DNA from: Corynebacterium sp. TAE3-ERU12
GTDB lineage: Bacteria; Actinomycetota; Actinomycetes; Mycobacteriales; Mycobacteriaceae
Length of the DNA stretch: 64,000 nucleotides
Assembly: GCF_019209905.1 (NCBI RefSeq)
Contig: NZ_JAHUTM010000001.1
Span: 1 to 64,000, forward strand
Direction: 5' to 3'
Below are positions 37,761-50,264 of the stretch, in pieces. The position numbers and the translations under genes were made by a program. The notes under the pieces were generated by a model that saw only the letters and a program-made list of their open reading frames with translations, was not told the DNA's origin and searched no databases. Within the stretch, counting starts at the first letter, position 1, and the number at the start of each line of letters is the position of its first letter.

Positions 37761-38417
37761 TCAGCGCTTTCGGATATGTACCGCATAGGTCGGCGTGGCA
37801 TCGGTGGAATCGCCCAGTTCCACAATGGCCGCAGCACCGCCGCCGGCCTTCTTAATATCCTTCGCATCCCGCGCGATTTCCTCTTGAGCGCTTGAGCCCT
37901 TCAGCGCTGCCATTACGCCGCCGCGTTTGACCAACGGCAGACTCCACTTCGCCAATTTTCCAAGCGGAGCGACTGCACGGGAAGTGACCACGTCAAACTT
38001 GCCGACCGATTCGAGTACAGCCTTGTCCTCAGCGCGACCGCGAACGACCGTGACATTATCCAGGCCAAGATCCTCGACGACTTCGTTGAGAAAGGTCGTC
38101 CGCCGTAGCAGCGGTTCGATGAGAGTGACGTGAACGTCGGGACGCGCAAGCGCCAGCGGGATGCCGGGCAATCCGGCGCCGGAACCGATATCGGCTACCC
38201 GCGCATCATCAGGGATCACCTCGGAGACGAGGACCGAGTTGAGGATGTGCCGGTCCCACAGCTTTGGCACTTCCCGGGGACCAATAAGACCACGCACTGT
38301 TGCTTCCTCCGCGAGCCACTGGTGGTAGCGGTGTGCCAACTGCGCACGTTCGCCAAAGGTGTCCGCAATAAGCGAGTCATCGGGGGAGGGAAGTGGTGCG
38401 TTCTCGTGGTCAGTCAT
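37761..38417 (-). CDS. rsmG: 16S rRNA (guanine527-N7)-methyltransferase
   Basis: A 218-residue SAM-dependent methyltransferase (GidB) that modifies G527 of 16S rRNA; its loss gives low-level streptomycin resistance in other bacteria. The SAM loop is VADIGSGAGLPGIPLA, preceded by KLWDRHILNSV, and VTSRAVAPLGKLAKW is conserved. A GGAAAGGATC segment precedes the ATG. It lies between yidC and parA, with parS sites on either side. Confidence 0.96.
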   Translation of the reverse strand: MTDHENAPLPSPDDSLIADTFGERAQLAHRYHQWLAEEATVRGLIGPREVPKLWDRHILNSVLVSEVIPDDARVADIGSGAGLPGIPLALARPDVHVTLIEPLLRRTTFLNEVVEDLGLDNVTVVRGRAEDKAVLESVGKFDVVTSRAVAPLGKLAKWSLPLVKRGGVMAALKGSSAQEEIARDAKDIKKAGGGAAAIVELGDSTDATPTYAVHIRKR

Positions 38418-38456
38418 CCGAAGGATCCTTTCCGGCTCCGGGCGGGGAGCAGACGA

Positions 38457-38472
38457 TGTTTCACGTGAAACA
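38457..38472. promoter_or_regulatory. parS site 4
   Basis: Perfect TGTTTCACGTGAAACA just upstream of the rsmG start, 2.15 kb from site 1. Confidence 0.96.
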
Positions 38473-38578
38473 TCGCAATCAACGTTATTGCCTTTAGCCT
38501 AAACGCCCGACCGGGATGAAGGACAACGCAGCCACGAATGACAGCTGTGTAATTCAGTCAGCAGCCACCCAGAGAAAC

Positions 38579-38612
38579 CACAAGCCGCCATCCTTCTGGA
38601 TGGCGGCTTGTG
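38579..38612 (-). terminator. yidC terminator
   Basis: A perfect 15-bp stem CACAAGCCGCCATCC with its complement and a 4-nt loop, 24 nt past the yidC stop codon; GTTTCTC follows on the minus strand. Confidence 0.8.
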
Positions 38613-38636
38613 ACGTGGACGGGCAAGCGGGAAGAA

Positions 38637-39653
38637 CTACTTCTTCTTCTTGCGCTTCTTCTGGGAGTTGGACTTCGCAGACTTGGGGCCCTTCTTAGGG
38701 TTGGTCGGCTTGGCGCCAACCTTCGGGGCAAGCTCGGCCTGGGCGCGACGCTTGGCTTCCTTTTCAGCCTCAATCTCGTTGCGCTCTTCTTCATCCAGCT
38801 TGCCGAAGATGAACTTCTGCTGGAAGAAGGTCCACACGTTATTGGTCAACATGTAGACCAGCAGACCGACGTGCCACAGCGCACCGGTGAACAAAATCAT
38901 CAGCGGGAAGAACCACAGCATCATCTTGTTCATCATGTCCGCCTGCTGGCCCATCACACCGTCGGCCTGCTTCTGCAGACCCTCAGCCTGACGACGCAGG
39001 GTGCGGTTAACCGACATACGCGCATTGAAGTGGGTGGCAAGCGCGGAGACGACCATCAGCGGGATGGCGACCATAGCGATATCCATCCGAGTGAAGTCCG
39101 GTGCCAGACCCGGCTCGGTGAAGGCCGCGAACTGCTCAGCCGGCATCGAGATAGAACCCGATAGCGGCGCATTAATCACACGGGCAAGAAGGAAGGAGCG
39201 GACATCGTCCACGCCGAACATGTAGTTGGCGGTATTCCAGTTCTGCTCCACGCTGAGCCCCAAACCGCGGGCGGCATCACCGGTGCGGTTGAAGGAACGA
39301 AGCACATGGAACAGACCAATGAACACAGGAATCTGCACCAGCATCGGTAGGCAGCCACCGAGCGGGTTGACGCCCATTTCCTTCTGCAGCTTGCGCATCT
39401 CTACGGCCTGCTGCTGTTGGTCGTTGGCGTACTTCTTTTTGATGTCCTGCATCATGGGCTGCAGCTTCTGCATTTTCAGCATCGCGCGCTGCGAGTTCAT
39501 CATCGGCTTGAAAAGGATCAAGCGGATGGTGACCACGAGCAGCACGATGGCGAATACCCATGAAAGTCCGGAAGAGGGTTCCAGGACCAGGCTTACTGCC
39601 TGATGCCAGAACCACATGATGGCCGAAATCGGCCAATACACGAAGTTAAGCAC
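38637..39653 (-). CDS. yidC: Membrane protein insertase YidC
   Basis: A 338-residue Oxa1/YidC insertase of the short actinobacterial type without a large periplasmic domain. Membrane helices lie at about 5-22, 30-50, 100-118, 195-215 and 235-265; the hydrophilic-groove segment LVVTIRLILFKP carries the conserved Arg. The C-terminus is very basic (KKRKKKK) for ribosome contact. It assembles inner-membrane proteins with or without SecYEG. A GTG start at 39653; GTG 39641 is an alternative. Part of the rpmH-rnpA-yidD-yidC operon. Confidence 0.95.
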   Translation of the reverse strand: MLNFVYWPISAIMWFWHQAVSLVLEPSSGLSWVFAIVLLVVTIRLILFKPMMNSQRAMLKMQKLQPMMQDIKKKYANDQQQQAVEMRKLQKEMGVNPLGGCLPMLVQIPVFIGLFHVLRSFNRTGDAARGLGLSVEQNWNTANYMFGVDDVRSFLLARVINAPLSGSISMPAEQFAAFTEPGLAPDFTRMDIAMVAIPLMVVSALATHFNARMSVNRTLRRQAEGLQKQADGVMGQQADMMNKMMLWFFPLMILFTGALWHVGLLVYMLTNNVWTFFQQKFIFGKLDEEERNEIEAEKEAKRRAQAELAPKVGAKPTNPKKGPKSAKSNSQKKRKKKK

Positions 39654-39713
39654 GGTCTAGCGGTCTCCTGTCGGCGTTGCGTCTACGGGCCGTCCACGGG
39701 CCTGTTCCAAAGG

Positions 39714-40028
39714 TTACCTGTGCATGCGCGCCAACCAGGCACGCAGGCTGGGATAGTGCTGCGGCACGGGGTCCCAGCCACCGGGATGCCAAGGGGCACA
39801 CCGGATAATGCGCAGTGTTGTCAGCCACCCACCACGGGCCGCACCAAAGCGTCGGATAGCAATAACGCCATACTCCGAACATGTCGGTTCAAAGCGACAT
39901 GTTCCGAAGCCTTTTGGTGCGGAGAGATAGCGGCGGTAAAGCCGAATCAGCCACAGCAATGACCGCGCCGGCACGGAATGCCGGCGGCCGGGTTCATCGT
40001 TGGAGTTTGCGAAGAGCGGATCGAACAT
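39714..40028 (-). CDS. yidD: Membrane protein insertion efficiency factor YidD
   Basis: A 104-residue protein with the YidD signature LIRLYRRYLSAPKG...CRFEPTCSEYGVIAIRRFGAARGG and RIIRCAPWHPGGWDP with its conserved Cys residues. It assists YidC. The ATG at 40028 overlaps the end of rnpA by 35 nt with GGAG just upstream, but a GTG at 39974 would give a more usual length of 86 residues, so the start is uncertain. Confidence 0.9.
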   Translation of the reverse strand: MFDPLFANSNDEPGRRHSVPARSLLWLIRLYRRYLSAPKGFGTCRFEPTCSEYGVIAIRRFGAARGGWLTTLRIIRCAPWHPGGWDPVPQHYPSLRAWLARMHR

Positions 40029-40374
40029 CCTTCTCCAGCTCCTTCGATGTGGCCTGCGCTGCGGCCGGCAAAGCCCGAATCACCATATCGGTGCCGGGAT
40101 CGAGCTCGGGGGCAAGCTGAGCGAAAATATGCCGGAGTTTGCGCGAGACCGCATGGCGGGTCACAGCATTACCGACGTTTTTGCTCACGATGAGACCCAT
40201 TCGGGGGCCTCCACGGCGAACCGAGGGTTCGTCGTTGGCCATGGCGGGCTGAGATACGTCTACGGCCGCCGGTTGGACGTGAAGCACGAGTGTGCGACGT
40301 CCAGCGCGGCGGCCGGAACGCACCACTGCTGAAAAGTCAGCGGAGCGGTGCAGTTTGTACTGCGGGGGCAGCAC
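39994..40374 (-). CDS. rnpA: Ribonuclease P protein component
   Basis: A 126-residue basic protein that binds RNase P RNA for 5' tRNA maturation. The family motif is KNVGNAVTRHAVSRKLRH, with LHRSADFSAVVRSGRRAG at the N-terminus. GTG start. It lies 12 bp after rpmH, the classical rpmH-rnpA pair. There is an insertion of about 10 residues before the conserved motif compared with short homologues. Confidence 0.95.
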   Translation of the reverse strand: MLPPQYKLHRSADFSAVVRSGRRAGRRTLVLHVQPAAVDVSQPAMANDEPSVRRGGPRMGLIVSKNVGNAVTRHAVSRKLRHIFAQLAPELDPGTDMVIRALPAAAQATSKELEKDVRSALRKLQR

Positions 40375-40386
40375 AGTTGACGGTGA

Positions 40387-40524
40387 TTAAGCCGACAGAC
40401 GGGCGCGGCCCTTGCTACGGCGGGCAGCAACAACTGCACGGCCGGAACGGGTGCGCATACGGGTACGGAAGCCGTGCACGCGAGCACGACGGCGGTTATT
40501 CGGCTGGAAGGTCCGCTTGGACAC
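40387..40524 (-). CDS. rpmH: 50S ribosomal protein L34
   Basis: A 45-residue L34, beginning [19 protein letters not shown] and ending KGRARLSA. The GTG at 40524 is preceded by GAGGAG at 7 nt. The upstream 672 bp form the left part of the origin region. Confidence 0.97.
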   Translation of the reverse strand: MSKRTFQPNNRRRARVHGFRTRMRTRSGRAVVAARRSKGRARLSA

Positions 40525-41196
40525 GCTAAAACTCCTCGGTGTACCGGTGATGTTCGCAGTGCGTCGATTGCCCGCAGTACGCACATCACCTGTTGAATGA
40601 CTATTTTCACCCGTTGCCGATGCGCTAAGTAATCGCAACAACTTCGGCCGGGCCGTAAGCGCGGTCGGGGGGTGACCGTGCGGCGCTTACTGAAACCGAT
40701 CCGGGGGTAACTATCACCCCGGGAACAGTGAACGCGATAAGGGTACGTGCGCCGCGCCCAAGATCACAAATCAAGGGGTGGAATTGTTGTGTCCCGACTA
40801 ACCCGCGTTTGGTTACGGAATCCCAGGTCACCCCGCCGCGGGTACCCCTCAAGTGTTGATAGAGGGTTGACAACTGCGGATAACTTACTCAACAAGCGGG
40901 CGCGAAAACCCAACGTTAAGGCTAAAAGACCTGGTTAACCCTAGAAATGTGGAAAACTTGATCACGGTTAGTTCAATGTGGATAATTATGGCTGTTCGCC
41001 GGGCCATGCCTATCCACATCTGTGGGTAAGTGTGTGGAAATCCAGGTCGCAGTACCTAAGCCGATGTTGACGACATTGTGTGCAGACTGTGGAAGGGAGA
41101 CGGCAGCAGCGACAACATCACCGATTTTCACGCCATCGCCGCACCCGGTTCTTTAGCATTCACATCCACAGCATCGACAACGACAGCAGGGCATCC
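40525..41196. other. oriC: Origin region, rpmH-dnaA intergenic part
   Basis: This non-coding stretch has DnaA-box matches: TTATCCACA at 40977-40985 (-, exact). One-mismatch sites are TTATCCGCA at 40875-40883 (-), TTTTCCACA at 40948-40956 (-), CTATCCACA at 41010-41018 (+) and TTACCCACA at 41021-41029 (-). The segment 40855-40990 is noticeably more AT-rich than its surroundings. With the dnaA-dnaN gap it is the standard candidate for oriC in actinobacteria. The portion nearest rpmH (40525-40740) shows nothing definite. Confidence 0.75.
40958..40986 (+). promoter_or_regulatory. Putative dnaA promoter overlapped by a DnaA box
   Basis: -35 TTGATC (40958-40963) and -10 GATAAT (40981-40986) are separated by 17 nt. 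The exact DnaA box (40977-40985) covers the -10, suggesting autorepression. Predicted leader is about 200 nt. Confidence 0.55.
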
Positions 41197-42954
41197 ATGA
41201 GCACCGACCAACAAGACTTCGCACAGATCTGGAATCAGGTCGTCGAAACCTTGTTTGCTGCCAGCGAGGACCCGGCTAATCCGACTCCTCGACTGCTGGC
41301 CTCGGAACGCTCCCTGCTGCATTCGGTGCATCCGGTCGGTCGGCTCAACAGCTTTGTATTGCTCTCCACATCGTCTAAGCAGGCCAAAGCACTGATTGAG
41401 GAACAGCTCAATCGCCATATCTCTGAAGCCATGCGTGCCGTGATGGGCGAAGAGGTCCAGGTTGTGCTCACTGTCGCCGACCAGCCCGCTAATGCTGATC
41501 CCAATAGCCCTAATGCGACGACGCTGGATGCACCATCGCAGCGCGCAGCCGCAGAGCAGTGGTTCGCCCCGGAAGAAGAATCGCCTGGCCAGCAGCATTA
41601 CACCGAACCGGGTACGCACCAACAGGCGGCATTCCGGTTTGCTGAGCCACCGGCACCCCATCAGCCGGCGCGGACCACACCTGTTGCCGAGCAGCAGCCC
41701 CAGACTCCGCCGCCGCATCTGCCCGGTGTGGACTCATCACGTCCGGCCCATAATTACGCACCCCAGGACTACGCACCCCAGGACTACTCCCAGCAGCGCA
41801 CTGAGCCTGAACCGCCGCGTCCTTCAGTGACCACCATGCCGTCGGTGGTGACCAGCGGCGACAGTCCCGCTCCGGTATCGGAGATCTCCGGTTCGGTGCC
41901 GCGCCAAATGAGTGATCCGGTCGAAGAGCCATCACTGAACCCGAAGTACACCTTCGACACCTTCGTCCAAGGCCCGCAGAATAAGATCGCGGCTGCGGCT
42001 GCCGTCGCTGTGGCAGAAAACCCAGGTCGTTCCTATAACCCGCTGTATATCGCGGGTCCTTCCGGGCTGGGCAAAACGCACTTGCTGCACGCCATTGGTC
42101 ATTACGCACTGAATCTGCAAAAAGACCTTCGCCTGAAGTACGTCAGCTCCGAGGAGTTCACTAACGACTTCATCACCTCGCTGCGTGAGGACGCCCAGGA
42201 GTCGTTTAAGCGTCGGTACCGCAATCTGGATGTGCTGCTTGTCGACGACATCCAGTTCTTGGCCGGTAAGGAAGGCACGCAGGGCGAGTTCTTCCACACG
42301 TTCAATGCGTTGTACCAGACCAACCGGCAGATCGTGTTGTCCTCGGACCGCCCGCCGAACCAGTTGGTCACGCTGGAGGATCGCCTGCGCACCCGGTTTG
42401 AACAGGGCCTATACGCGGATTTGTCATTGCCGGATCTGGAGACGCGAATCGCGATTCTGCAGAAGAAGGTCGAACAGCTCGACCATATGGATATCCCCGA
42501 GGACGTGCTGATTTATATCGCGCAGCACACCAACACCTCGATCCGTGCCCTCGAGGGCGACCTGTTGCAGATTTCTGCCCAGGCTTCACTGCTGCGTCGC
42601 CAGCCGAGTGTGGAACTGGCGCGCGAAGTGCTTGGCACCGGCGGCGGCTCAGTGGAAATCACCCCTGACCTGATTATTTCCACCACTGCCGAGTACTACG
42701 GGTTGTCGATTAATGACTTGCGCAGTCCGCGTCGGTCCCGTCCGATTAGCCACGCCCGTCAGGTCACCATGCACCTGATTCGCCGCATGACGAACCTGTC
42801 GCTGGTGAGTATTGGTGCGACGCTGGGGGGCCGTGACCACGCCACGGTTTTGCATGGCGATAACAAGATTGAGCGCGAGATCAGTGAAAACGACGCCACT
42901 CGGCGCGAGATTGATGAGCTCAAGGCCCGCATTCAGGAGCGCGCGCGCAGTTAA
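41197..42954 (+). CDS. dnaA: Chromosomal replication initiator DnaA
   Basis: A 585-residue initiator. Domain I is about 1-90; domain II (90-245) is Pro/Gln/His-rich and long, with a tandem NYAPQDYAPQDY repeat; the AAA+ domain III has GPSGLGKTH (Walker A) and VLLVDDIQFLAGKEG (Walker B); domain IV has SHARQVTMHLIRRMTNLSL and GGRDHATVLHG for DnaA-box recognition. The ATG at 41197 (MSTDQQDF) fits family starts; AGGG is 6 nt upstream. Confidence 0.98.
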   Translation: MSTDQQDFAQIWNQVVETLFAASEDPANPTPRLLASERSLLHSVHPVGRLNSFVLLSTSSKQAKALIEEQLNRHISEAMRAVMGEEVQVVLTVADQPANADPNSPNATTLDAPSQRAAAEQWFAPEEESPGQQHYTEPGTHQQAAFRFAEPPAPHQPARTTPVAEQQPQTPPPHLPGVDSSRPAHNYAPQDYAPQDYSQQRTEPEPPRPSVTTMPSVVTSGDSPAPVSEISGSVPRQMSDPVEEPSLNPKYTFDTFVQGPQNKIAAAAAVAVAENPGRSYNPLYIAGPSGLGKTHLLHAIGHYALNLQKDLRLKYVSSEEFTNDFITSLREDAQESFKRRYRNLDVLLVDDIQFLAGKEGTQGEFFHTFNALYQTNRQIVLSSDRPPNQLVTLEDRLRTRFEQGLYADLSLPDLETRIAILQKKVEQLDHMDIPEDVLIYIAQHTNTSIRALEGDLLQISAQASLLRRQPSVELAREVLGTGGGSVEITPDLIISTTAEYYGLSINDLRSPRRSRPISHARQVTMHLIRRMTNLSLVSIGATLGGRDHATVLHGDNKIEREISENDATRREIDELKARIQERARS

Positions 42955-43337
42955 TTGTCACCTGGGCTTTTCCTGGTGCATAACTTGTCAACGCAGCTGT
43001 GAATAACTGTTGAACTGTTGTTAGTTTCCGCGCCGGCGAGAAGTTATACACATCCAGCGCTATTTATGCACAGCCTGTGCACCGCGGTGTGAACACATCG
43101 CCACGCTGTGCGACCTGGGCTTGTGTGAGATCTCCACAGTGTGCACACCCCCTATTACTACTTCCCACTAGATCTACTCATCACTCCAAAGAACAAAAGG
43201 GTGTGTGGATGGAGCGCGAGAACGCTTCCCGCATTGCCTGTCTCGGACCGCACCTGGCCCTGTCGGTTTACGCAGTCTGGGCTAAGCTGGGTGGATATTG
43301 AGACGTAGTGCGCAGACGTGCGCACAGTGGAGGGATA
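42955..43337. other. oriC: Origin region, dnaA-dnaN intergenic part
   Basis: Exact DnaA boxes: TTATTCACA at 42998-43006 (-), TTATACACA at 43044-43052 (+), TTATGCACA at 43064-43072 (+). A one-mismatch site is at 42976-42984 (-). This is the position of the functional origin in mycobacteria. A TAAGCT at 43283-43288 is a possible -10 for dnaN. Confidence 0.8.
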
Positions 43338-44528
43338 ATGACTGACGACATCGTGCAGGTCCGCGCGGCCAAGGATCAGCTTGCCGACGCTGTGGCTTGG
43401 GTGGCGCGTAGTTTGCCGACCCGACCGACCCAGCCCATCCTTCGGGGCATGGTTTTTGAAGCCACTGATGATGGCCTAGATATCGCCGGCTATGACTATG
43501 AGGTATCTACCCAGGTCAGCATCCCTGCCGAGGTCGTTGAGACCGGTAAATTTGTGGTCAACGGCAAGGTCATGTCCGAGATCATCTCGAAGATGGCTGA
43601 CCAGCCGATTGATATCCGGTGCGAGGACGGCAAGGTCCATATTTCGTCGGGTTCGTCGAAATTCCGCTTGCCGACGATGACGCTCGAGGATTACCCCGAG
43701 ATGCCAACCCCGCCGGCAAATACCGCCACCATCGACCCGCATGTGTTTACCGAGGCCATCGGCCAGGTTTCTGTGGCCGCCGGTAAGGATGACACCCTGC
43801 CGATGCTGACCGGTATCCGCATGGAGGCCGAGGACAATAAAGTCACCCTCGCCGCCACGGACCGTTTCCGTCTGGCTGTGCGCACTTTTGAATGGGAGGC
43901 CACGACCTCCGAGCGCACTGAGCTGTTGATCCCGGCTAAGACGTTGGCCGATACTGCCCGCAGCATTGACCTGCACACCTCGGGCCCGGTGAATATCGCT
44001 GTTGGTGATGGTTCTGATGGCAGCCCCGTCGGCGGTGACGGCCTGCTTGGTGTGCTGCGCGATAAGCGCACCACCACCACCCGCCTGCTGGAAGCGGACT
44101 TCCCGAAGTTCCGCCCGCTGTTGCCGAAGGAGCACTCGGCTGTGGCCTCGGTGGAGATCGAGCCGTTGCGGGAAGCTATCCGGCGTGTGTCGACTGTTGC
44201 TGACCGTAGCTCCCAGGTGCGCATGGACTTCTCCGACGGCCAGCTGCGCCTGTCCGCCCAGGCTGAGGAAACCGGCAGCGCCGAGGAGATCATCGATTGT
44301 GCTTTTGTCGGTGAGCCGCTGCTCATTGCCTTCAACTCGGGGTATCTCACTGATGGGCTCAGCCAGATTCACACCCCGCGTGTGGTGATGGGCTTTACCC
44401 AGCCGTCACGCCCGGCGATTTTGGTGCCCGAGCCTGATGAGCTGCCCGAAGCTAATGATGAGGGCATGTTCCCTACCCCGGACACGGAGTACACCTACCT
44501 GCTGATGCCCGTGCGTCTGCCGGGTTAA
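43338..44528 (+). CDS. dnaN: DNA polymerase III beta sliding clamp
   Basis: A 396-residue clamp with three similar domains. Conserved stretches include RSLPTRPTQPILRGMVFEA, LPMLTGIRMEAEDNKVTLAATDRFRLA and the terminal YLLMPVRLPG typical of DnaN. AGGG stands just before the ATG at 43338. It is the first gene of dnaN-recF-dciA. It tethers polymerase III to DNA and recruits other repair factors. Confidence 0.98.
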   Translation: MTDDIVQVRAAKDQLADAVAWVARSLPTRPTQPILRGMVFEATDDGLDIAGYDYEVSTQVSIPAEVVETGKFVVNGKVMSEIISKMADQPIDIRCEDGKVHISSGSSKFRLPTMTLEDYPEMPTPPANTATIDPHVFTEAIGQVSVAAGKDDTLPMLTGIRMEAEDNKVTLAATDRFRLAVRTFEWEATTSERTELLIPAKTLADTARSIDLHTSGPVNIAVGDGSDGSPVGGDGLLGVLRDKRTTTTRLLEADFPKFRPLLPKEHSAVASVEIEPLREAIRRVSTVADRSSQVRMDFSDGQLRLSAQAEETGSAEEIIDCAFVGEPLLIAFNSGYLTDGLSQIHTPRVVMGFTQPSRPAILVPEPDELPEANDEGMFPTPDTEYTYLLMPVRLPG

Positions 44529-44546
44529 GCCGCACTACGCACGCTA

Positions 44547-45761
44547 ATGCACCTGCGTTCGCTATCGTTGCGTGATTTCCGCTCCTGGCCAGAGGTGGAA
44601 CTGACCCTGGAGCCGGGGATCACTGTTTTCACCGGCCGCAATGGCTTCGGCAAAACCAATATCGTCGAAGCCGTCGGCTACTTAGCGACGTTATCCTCAC
44701 ATCGGGTCAGTGCTGATGCGCCATTGGTGCGGGCTGGCGCTGAGACTGCGCGGATTTCCGCCACGGCTGTCAATGATGGCCGTGAGCTGACCGCCCATCT
44801 GCTGATTAACCCGCATAAAACCAATCTGGCGCAGCTCAACCGTACTCGTTTGCGCAGTCCGCGCGAGGTTTTAGGCACTGTCCGGGCGGTGTTATTCGCC
44901 CCTGAGGATCTGCAGTTAGTTACTGGTGAGCCAGCCCAGCGACGCCGCTATCTCGATGACCTTATTGGTTTGCGTCGGCCGCGGTTAGCGTCGGCACGCA
45001 TCGAGTATGAACGCATCATCCGCCAGCGCAATGCTCTCCTAAAATCGGCGGGTTCTGCGTTGCGCCGGGGTTATTCGGCTGCCGACGGTGAGGCCGCCTT
45101 GGCCACTTTGGATACCTGGGATGCCCAGTTGGCCCGGGTCGGGGCGATTGTGACTGCCGAGCGGTTGGCATTAGTGCGGGATTTGGGCCCCCTCATTGAG
45201 CAGGCCTATATGACGTTGGCTCCGACGTCGCGGGCGGCGAAGATTCGGTACCGCCCGAAAGTCGCCGACCTCGTCGCGGATATTCCTGCTGGTAGCGCGA
45301 GGGATTCGGTAGAGGATGTGCCGGCTGAGCCGGATGTGCTTGAGGCGATGTTGCTCACCGGTCTGGCGCAGCAGCGCACCAAGGAAATTGACCGGGGGAT
45401 TTCCCTCGTCGGCCCGCACCGTGACGATATTGATGTGCTGCTTGGCGACCAGCCGGCTAAGGGCTTCGCCTCCCACGGTGAGACCTGGTCGATGGCCTTG
45501 GCGCTGCGTTTGGCGTCCTACCTGCTGCTCCGTGAGGACGGCCCGGACCCGATCCTCATCCTTGATGATGTTTTCGCCGAGCTTGACCGTCGCCGTCGGG
45601 AAGCGCTGGTGGAGATTGCGTGCCAGGCTGAGCAGGTGCTCATCACCTCCGCGGTGGGGGAGGAGCTTCCCGACGGGCTTGCCGACGCTGGTTTCACCTC
45701 GCACCATGTCGATATGCGCGATGGCGATAATGGCCGCATCTCAGTGTTGGACGCGCAGTAG
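44547..45761 (+). CDS. recF: DNA replication and repair protein RecF
   Basis: A 404-residue ABC-type ATPase for gap repair with RecO/RecR. Walker A is GRNGFGKTN near residue 30, the signature-like region [17 protein letters not shown] lies in the second half, and Walker B is [16 protein letters not shown] at 44547, 18 bp after dnaN, with no clear ribosome site. Confidence 0.96.
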   Translation: MHLRSLSLRDFRSWPEVELTLEPGITVFTGRNGFGKTNIVEAVGYLATLSSHRVSADAPLVRAGAETARISATAVNDGRELTAHLLINPHKTNLAQLNRTRLRSPREVLGTVRAVLFAPEDLQLVTGEPAQRRRYLDDLIGLRRPRLASARIEYERIIRQRNALLKSAGSALRRGYSAADGEAALATLDTWDAQLARVGAIVTAERLALVRDLGPLIEQAYMTLAPTSRAAKIRYRPKVADLVADIPAGSARDSVEDVPAEPDVLEAMLLTGLAQQRTKEIDRGISLVGPHRDDIDVLLGDQPAKGFASHGETWSMALALRLASYLLLREDGPDPILILDDVFAELDRRRREALVEIACQAEQVLITSAVGEELPDGLADAGFTSHHVDMRDGDNGRISVLDAQ

Positions 45762-45770
45762 TGAGTGCCC

Positions 45771-48577
<2,807 letters not shown>

Positions 48578-48601
48578 CGAACTGCGTAACTGATACCCAC
48601 A

Positions 48602-48636
48602 ACAGCCCCGGATGTGCCAAGCGCATCCGGGGCTGT
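48602..48636. terminator. Terminator between gyrB and lipase gene
   Basis: ACAGCCCCGGATG and its complement form a 13-bp stem with a 9-nt loop, between the convergent gyrB and secreted-lipase genes. Confidence 0.8.
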
Positions 48637-48648
48637 GGTGATTAGTGC

Positions 48649-50148
48649 TTAGCCCAGTTCAGACCAGGGGTCGAACATGGCGTCGGCGCGGAAGATGGAA
48701 TCCGAGCCCGCAGCGTCGTCCTCGCCTTCAGCGTCGGGGTCGACTGTGGGGTCTTCGTCGATGCCGGGAAGATCGGCGATGCCGCCGGCGATCTCGGAAC
48801 TACCGAAGTCCGGCAGGCCACCATTGCAGCCACCGACGACGGGGCCGCCTTCGAACTGGCTCAGGATGAAGGACACACCAAAGGGCGCGCCGGTGATGGC
48901 CTGGATGAAGTGATTCTTCACGTCCTTGGTGTTGACCGGGGGCATGAAGTCATCGCGGTAGACGATATTGGCACCGGCCTCACACCAGTGGTTGGCCAGG
49001 TCTTTGGCCTGCTGGTATTCGACGTTGGTGTCGTGTTTACCGGAGACGATCATGACCGGGGCGGTGGGGGTGTCCAGGCCGATGAGCTGGTCGTCCATGG
49101 CCTGTTGGGCTTCTGGCAGTTCGGTGAGGATCTCGTCGAGCGTGCGGCCGTCTTGGGTCCAGTCGGAGGTGCTGGTGAACCCGTATTCGCGCACTACGTC
49201 GTTGGTGCACATGGTGGAGATATCGTCCAGGGCGGCGCGGCCTTTATCGGAGATGTAGTCCTGCAGCACCGTATCCAGTTCGGGGTAGCGGCGCAGCATG
49301 CCGTTGATGGTGAAGCCAATGGCACCCATCAGGTCGGAACCGTCGATACGGCGCTGCACGGAGGAAAGGTCGGCCGGTGGTGCCGAAGCGTAGGCAGCCG
49401 CGACGTCGAGGTCTGGGCCGTAGGAGGGGGCTGCTTCGACGGCTGCGGCGGAGGCCCCGCCACCTTGGGAGTGGCCGTAGAAGGCGACTTGTCCGAAGTT
49501 GTCGTTGCCGACGAGGTTCCGGGCGGCGCGGGCGGCATCGATCATGGCGTGTGCTTGGTCATCGCGGTTCATGTAGGTGTGTATGCCGCTAGTGCCCATG
49601 CCGATGTAGTCGGTGACGACCACGCGCACCCCGGAGCCGGCGAAGATCCAGTCGTAGAGCCCTTCGAAGGCGACGGCGCGTTTGGAGCTGATTGGGTCGG
49701 GCTGGTTATCCAGTGGCCAGTTGCGCGAGGGTGCGCATTGGTCGCCTTGGCCGACGGTGCCGCGGCCGATTACCACCGTCGGGCGGTTACCGGGGCCCAC
49801 CCAGGGTTGCGAGGGTTCGATGACGTAGCCACTGACTGGTGTGGCCTGGCCGTACATATCGGTGGTGGAGTAGAGGATTTTTGTCACCGAGGATGGCAGC
49901 GGGTAGTCCAGTCCGGCTGGCATGGGGCCGGTGGGGGCTTGTTGGGTGCGCAGGATATCGCCGGGGGCGCCGGCGGTTACTGCACTGGTGTCGTAGAAGG
50001 GGTCGTTGTTGTCGTTGACGACGTCATTGGTGCCCGAGCTGGAGCCGAATGATGGTGCGGCGTGGGCTGGGGTGGTGGCTAGGAGGAGCGTGGAGAATGC
50101 GATCGCTGCGGCGCGACGTGCCGTTACTGTGGTCTTGGTCATAAACAT
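48649..50148 (-). CDS. Secreted lipase (LIP family)
   Basis: A 499-residue exported alpha/beta hydrolase. The signal peptide ends near TTPAHA30. The nucleophile elbow is G225-H-S-Q-G-G (S227); IVSGKHDTNV supplies the probable Asp and NHFIQAI the His. The order and motif match secretory lipases of the LIP family, known in corynebacteria and yeasts. The tail (about 450-499) is Asp/Glu-rich. The ATG at 50148 or 50142 both lack a ribosome site. Lipid substrate is inferred; it may help skin-type lipid use. Confidence 0.87.
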   Translation of the reverse strand: MFMTKTTVTARRAAAIAFSTLLLATTPAHAAPSFGSSSGTNDVVNDNNDPFYDTSAVTAGAPGDILRTQQAPTGPMPAGLDYPLPSSVTKILYSTTDMYGQATPVSGYVIEPSQPWVGPGNRPTVVIGRGTVGQGDQCAPSRNWPLDNQPDPISSKRAVAFEGLYDWIFAGSGVRVVVTDYIGMGTSGIHTYMNRDDQAHAMIDAARAARNLVGNDNFGQVAFYGHSQGGGASAAAVEAAPSYGPDLDVAAAYASAPPADLSSVQRRIDGSDLMGAIGFTINGMLRRYPELDTVLQDYISDKGRAALDDISTMCTNDVVREYGFTSTSDWTQDGRTLDEILTELPEAQQAMDDQLIGLDTPTAPVMIVSGKHDTNVEYQQAKDLANHWCEAGANIVYRDDFMPPVNTKDVKNHFIQAITGAPFGVSFILSQFEGGPVVGGCNGGLPDFGSSEIAGGIADLPGIDEDPTVDPDAEGEDDAAGSDSIFRADAMFDPWSELG

Positions 50149-50264
50149 TTAGATACCAAACCATGAGATGTTTTAGGGGAAAACGCGCCCGGGGTCGGAA
50201 AATAGTGTTGTGCATTCGCCAAAACAACTATCGCTATTGCCGTCGACCCTTTAACGTCAGCACC

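Noticed and set aside
48910-50052. 380-residue Gly/Val-rich plus-strand frame
   Set aside because: Mirror of the secreted lipase; no recognisable domain.
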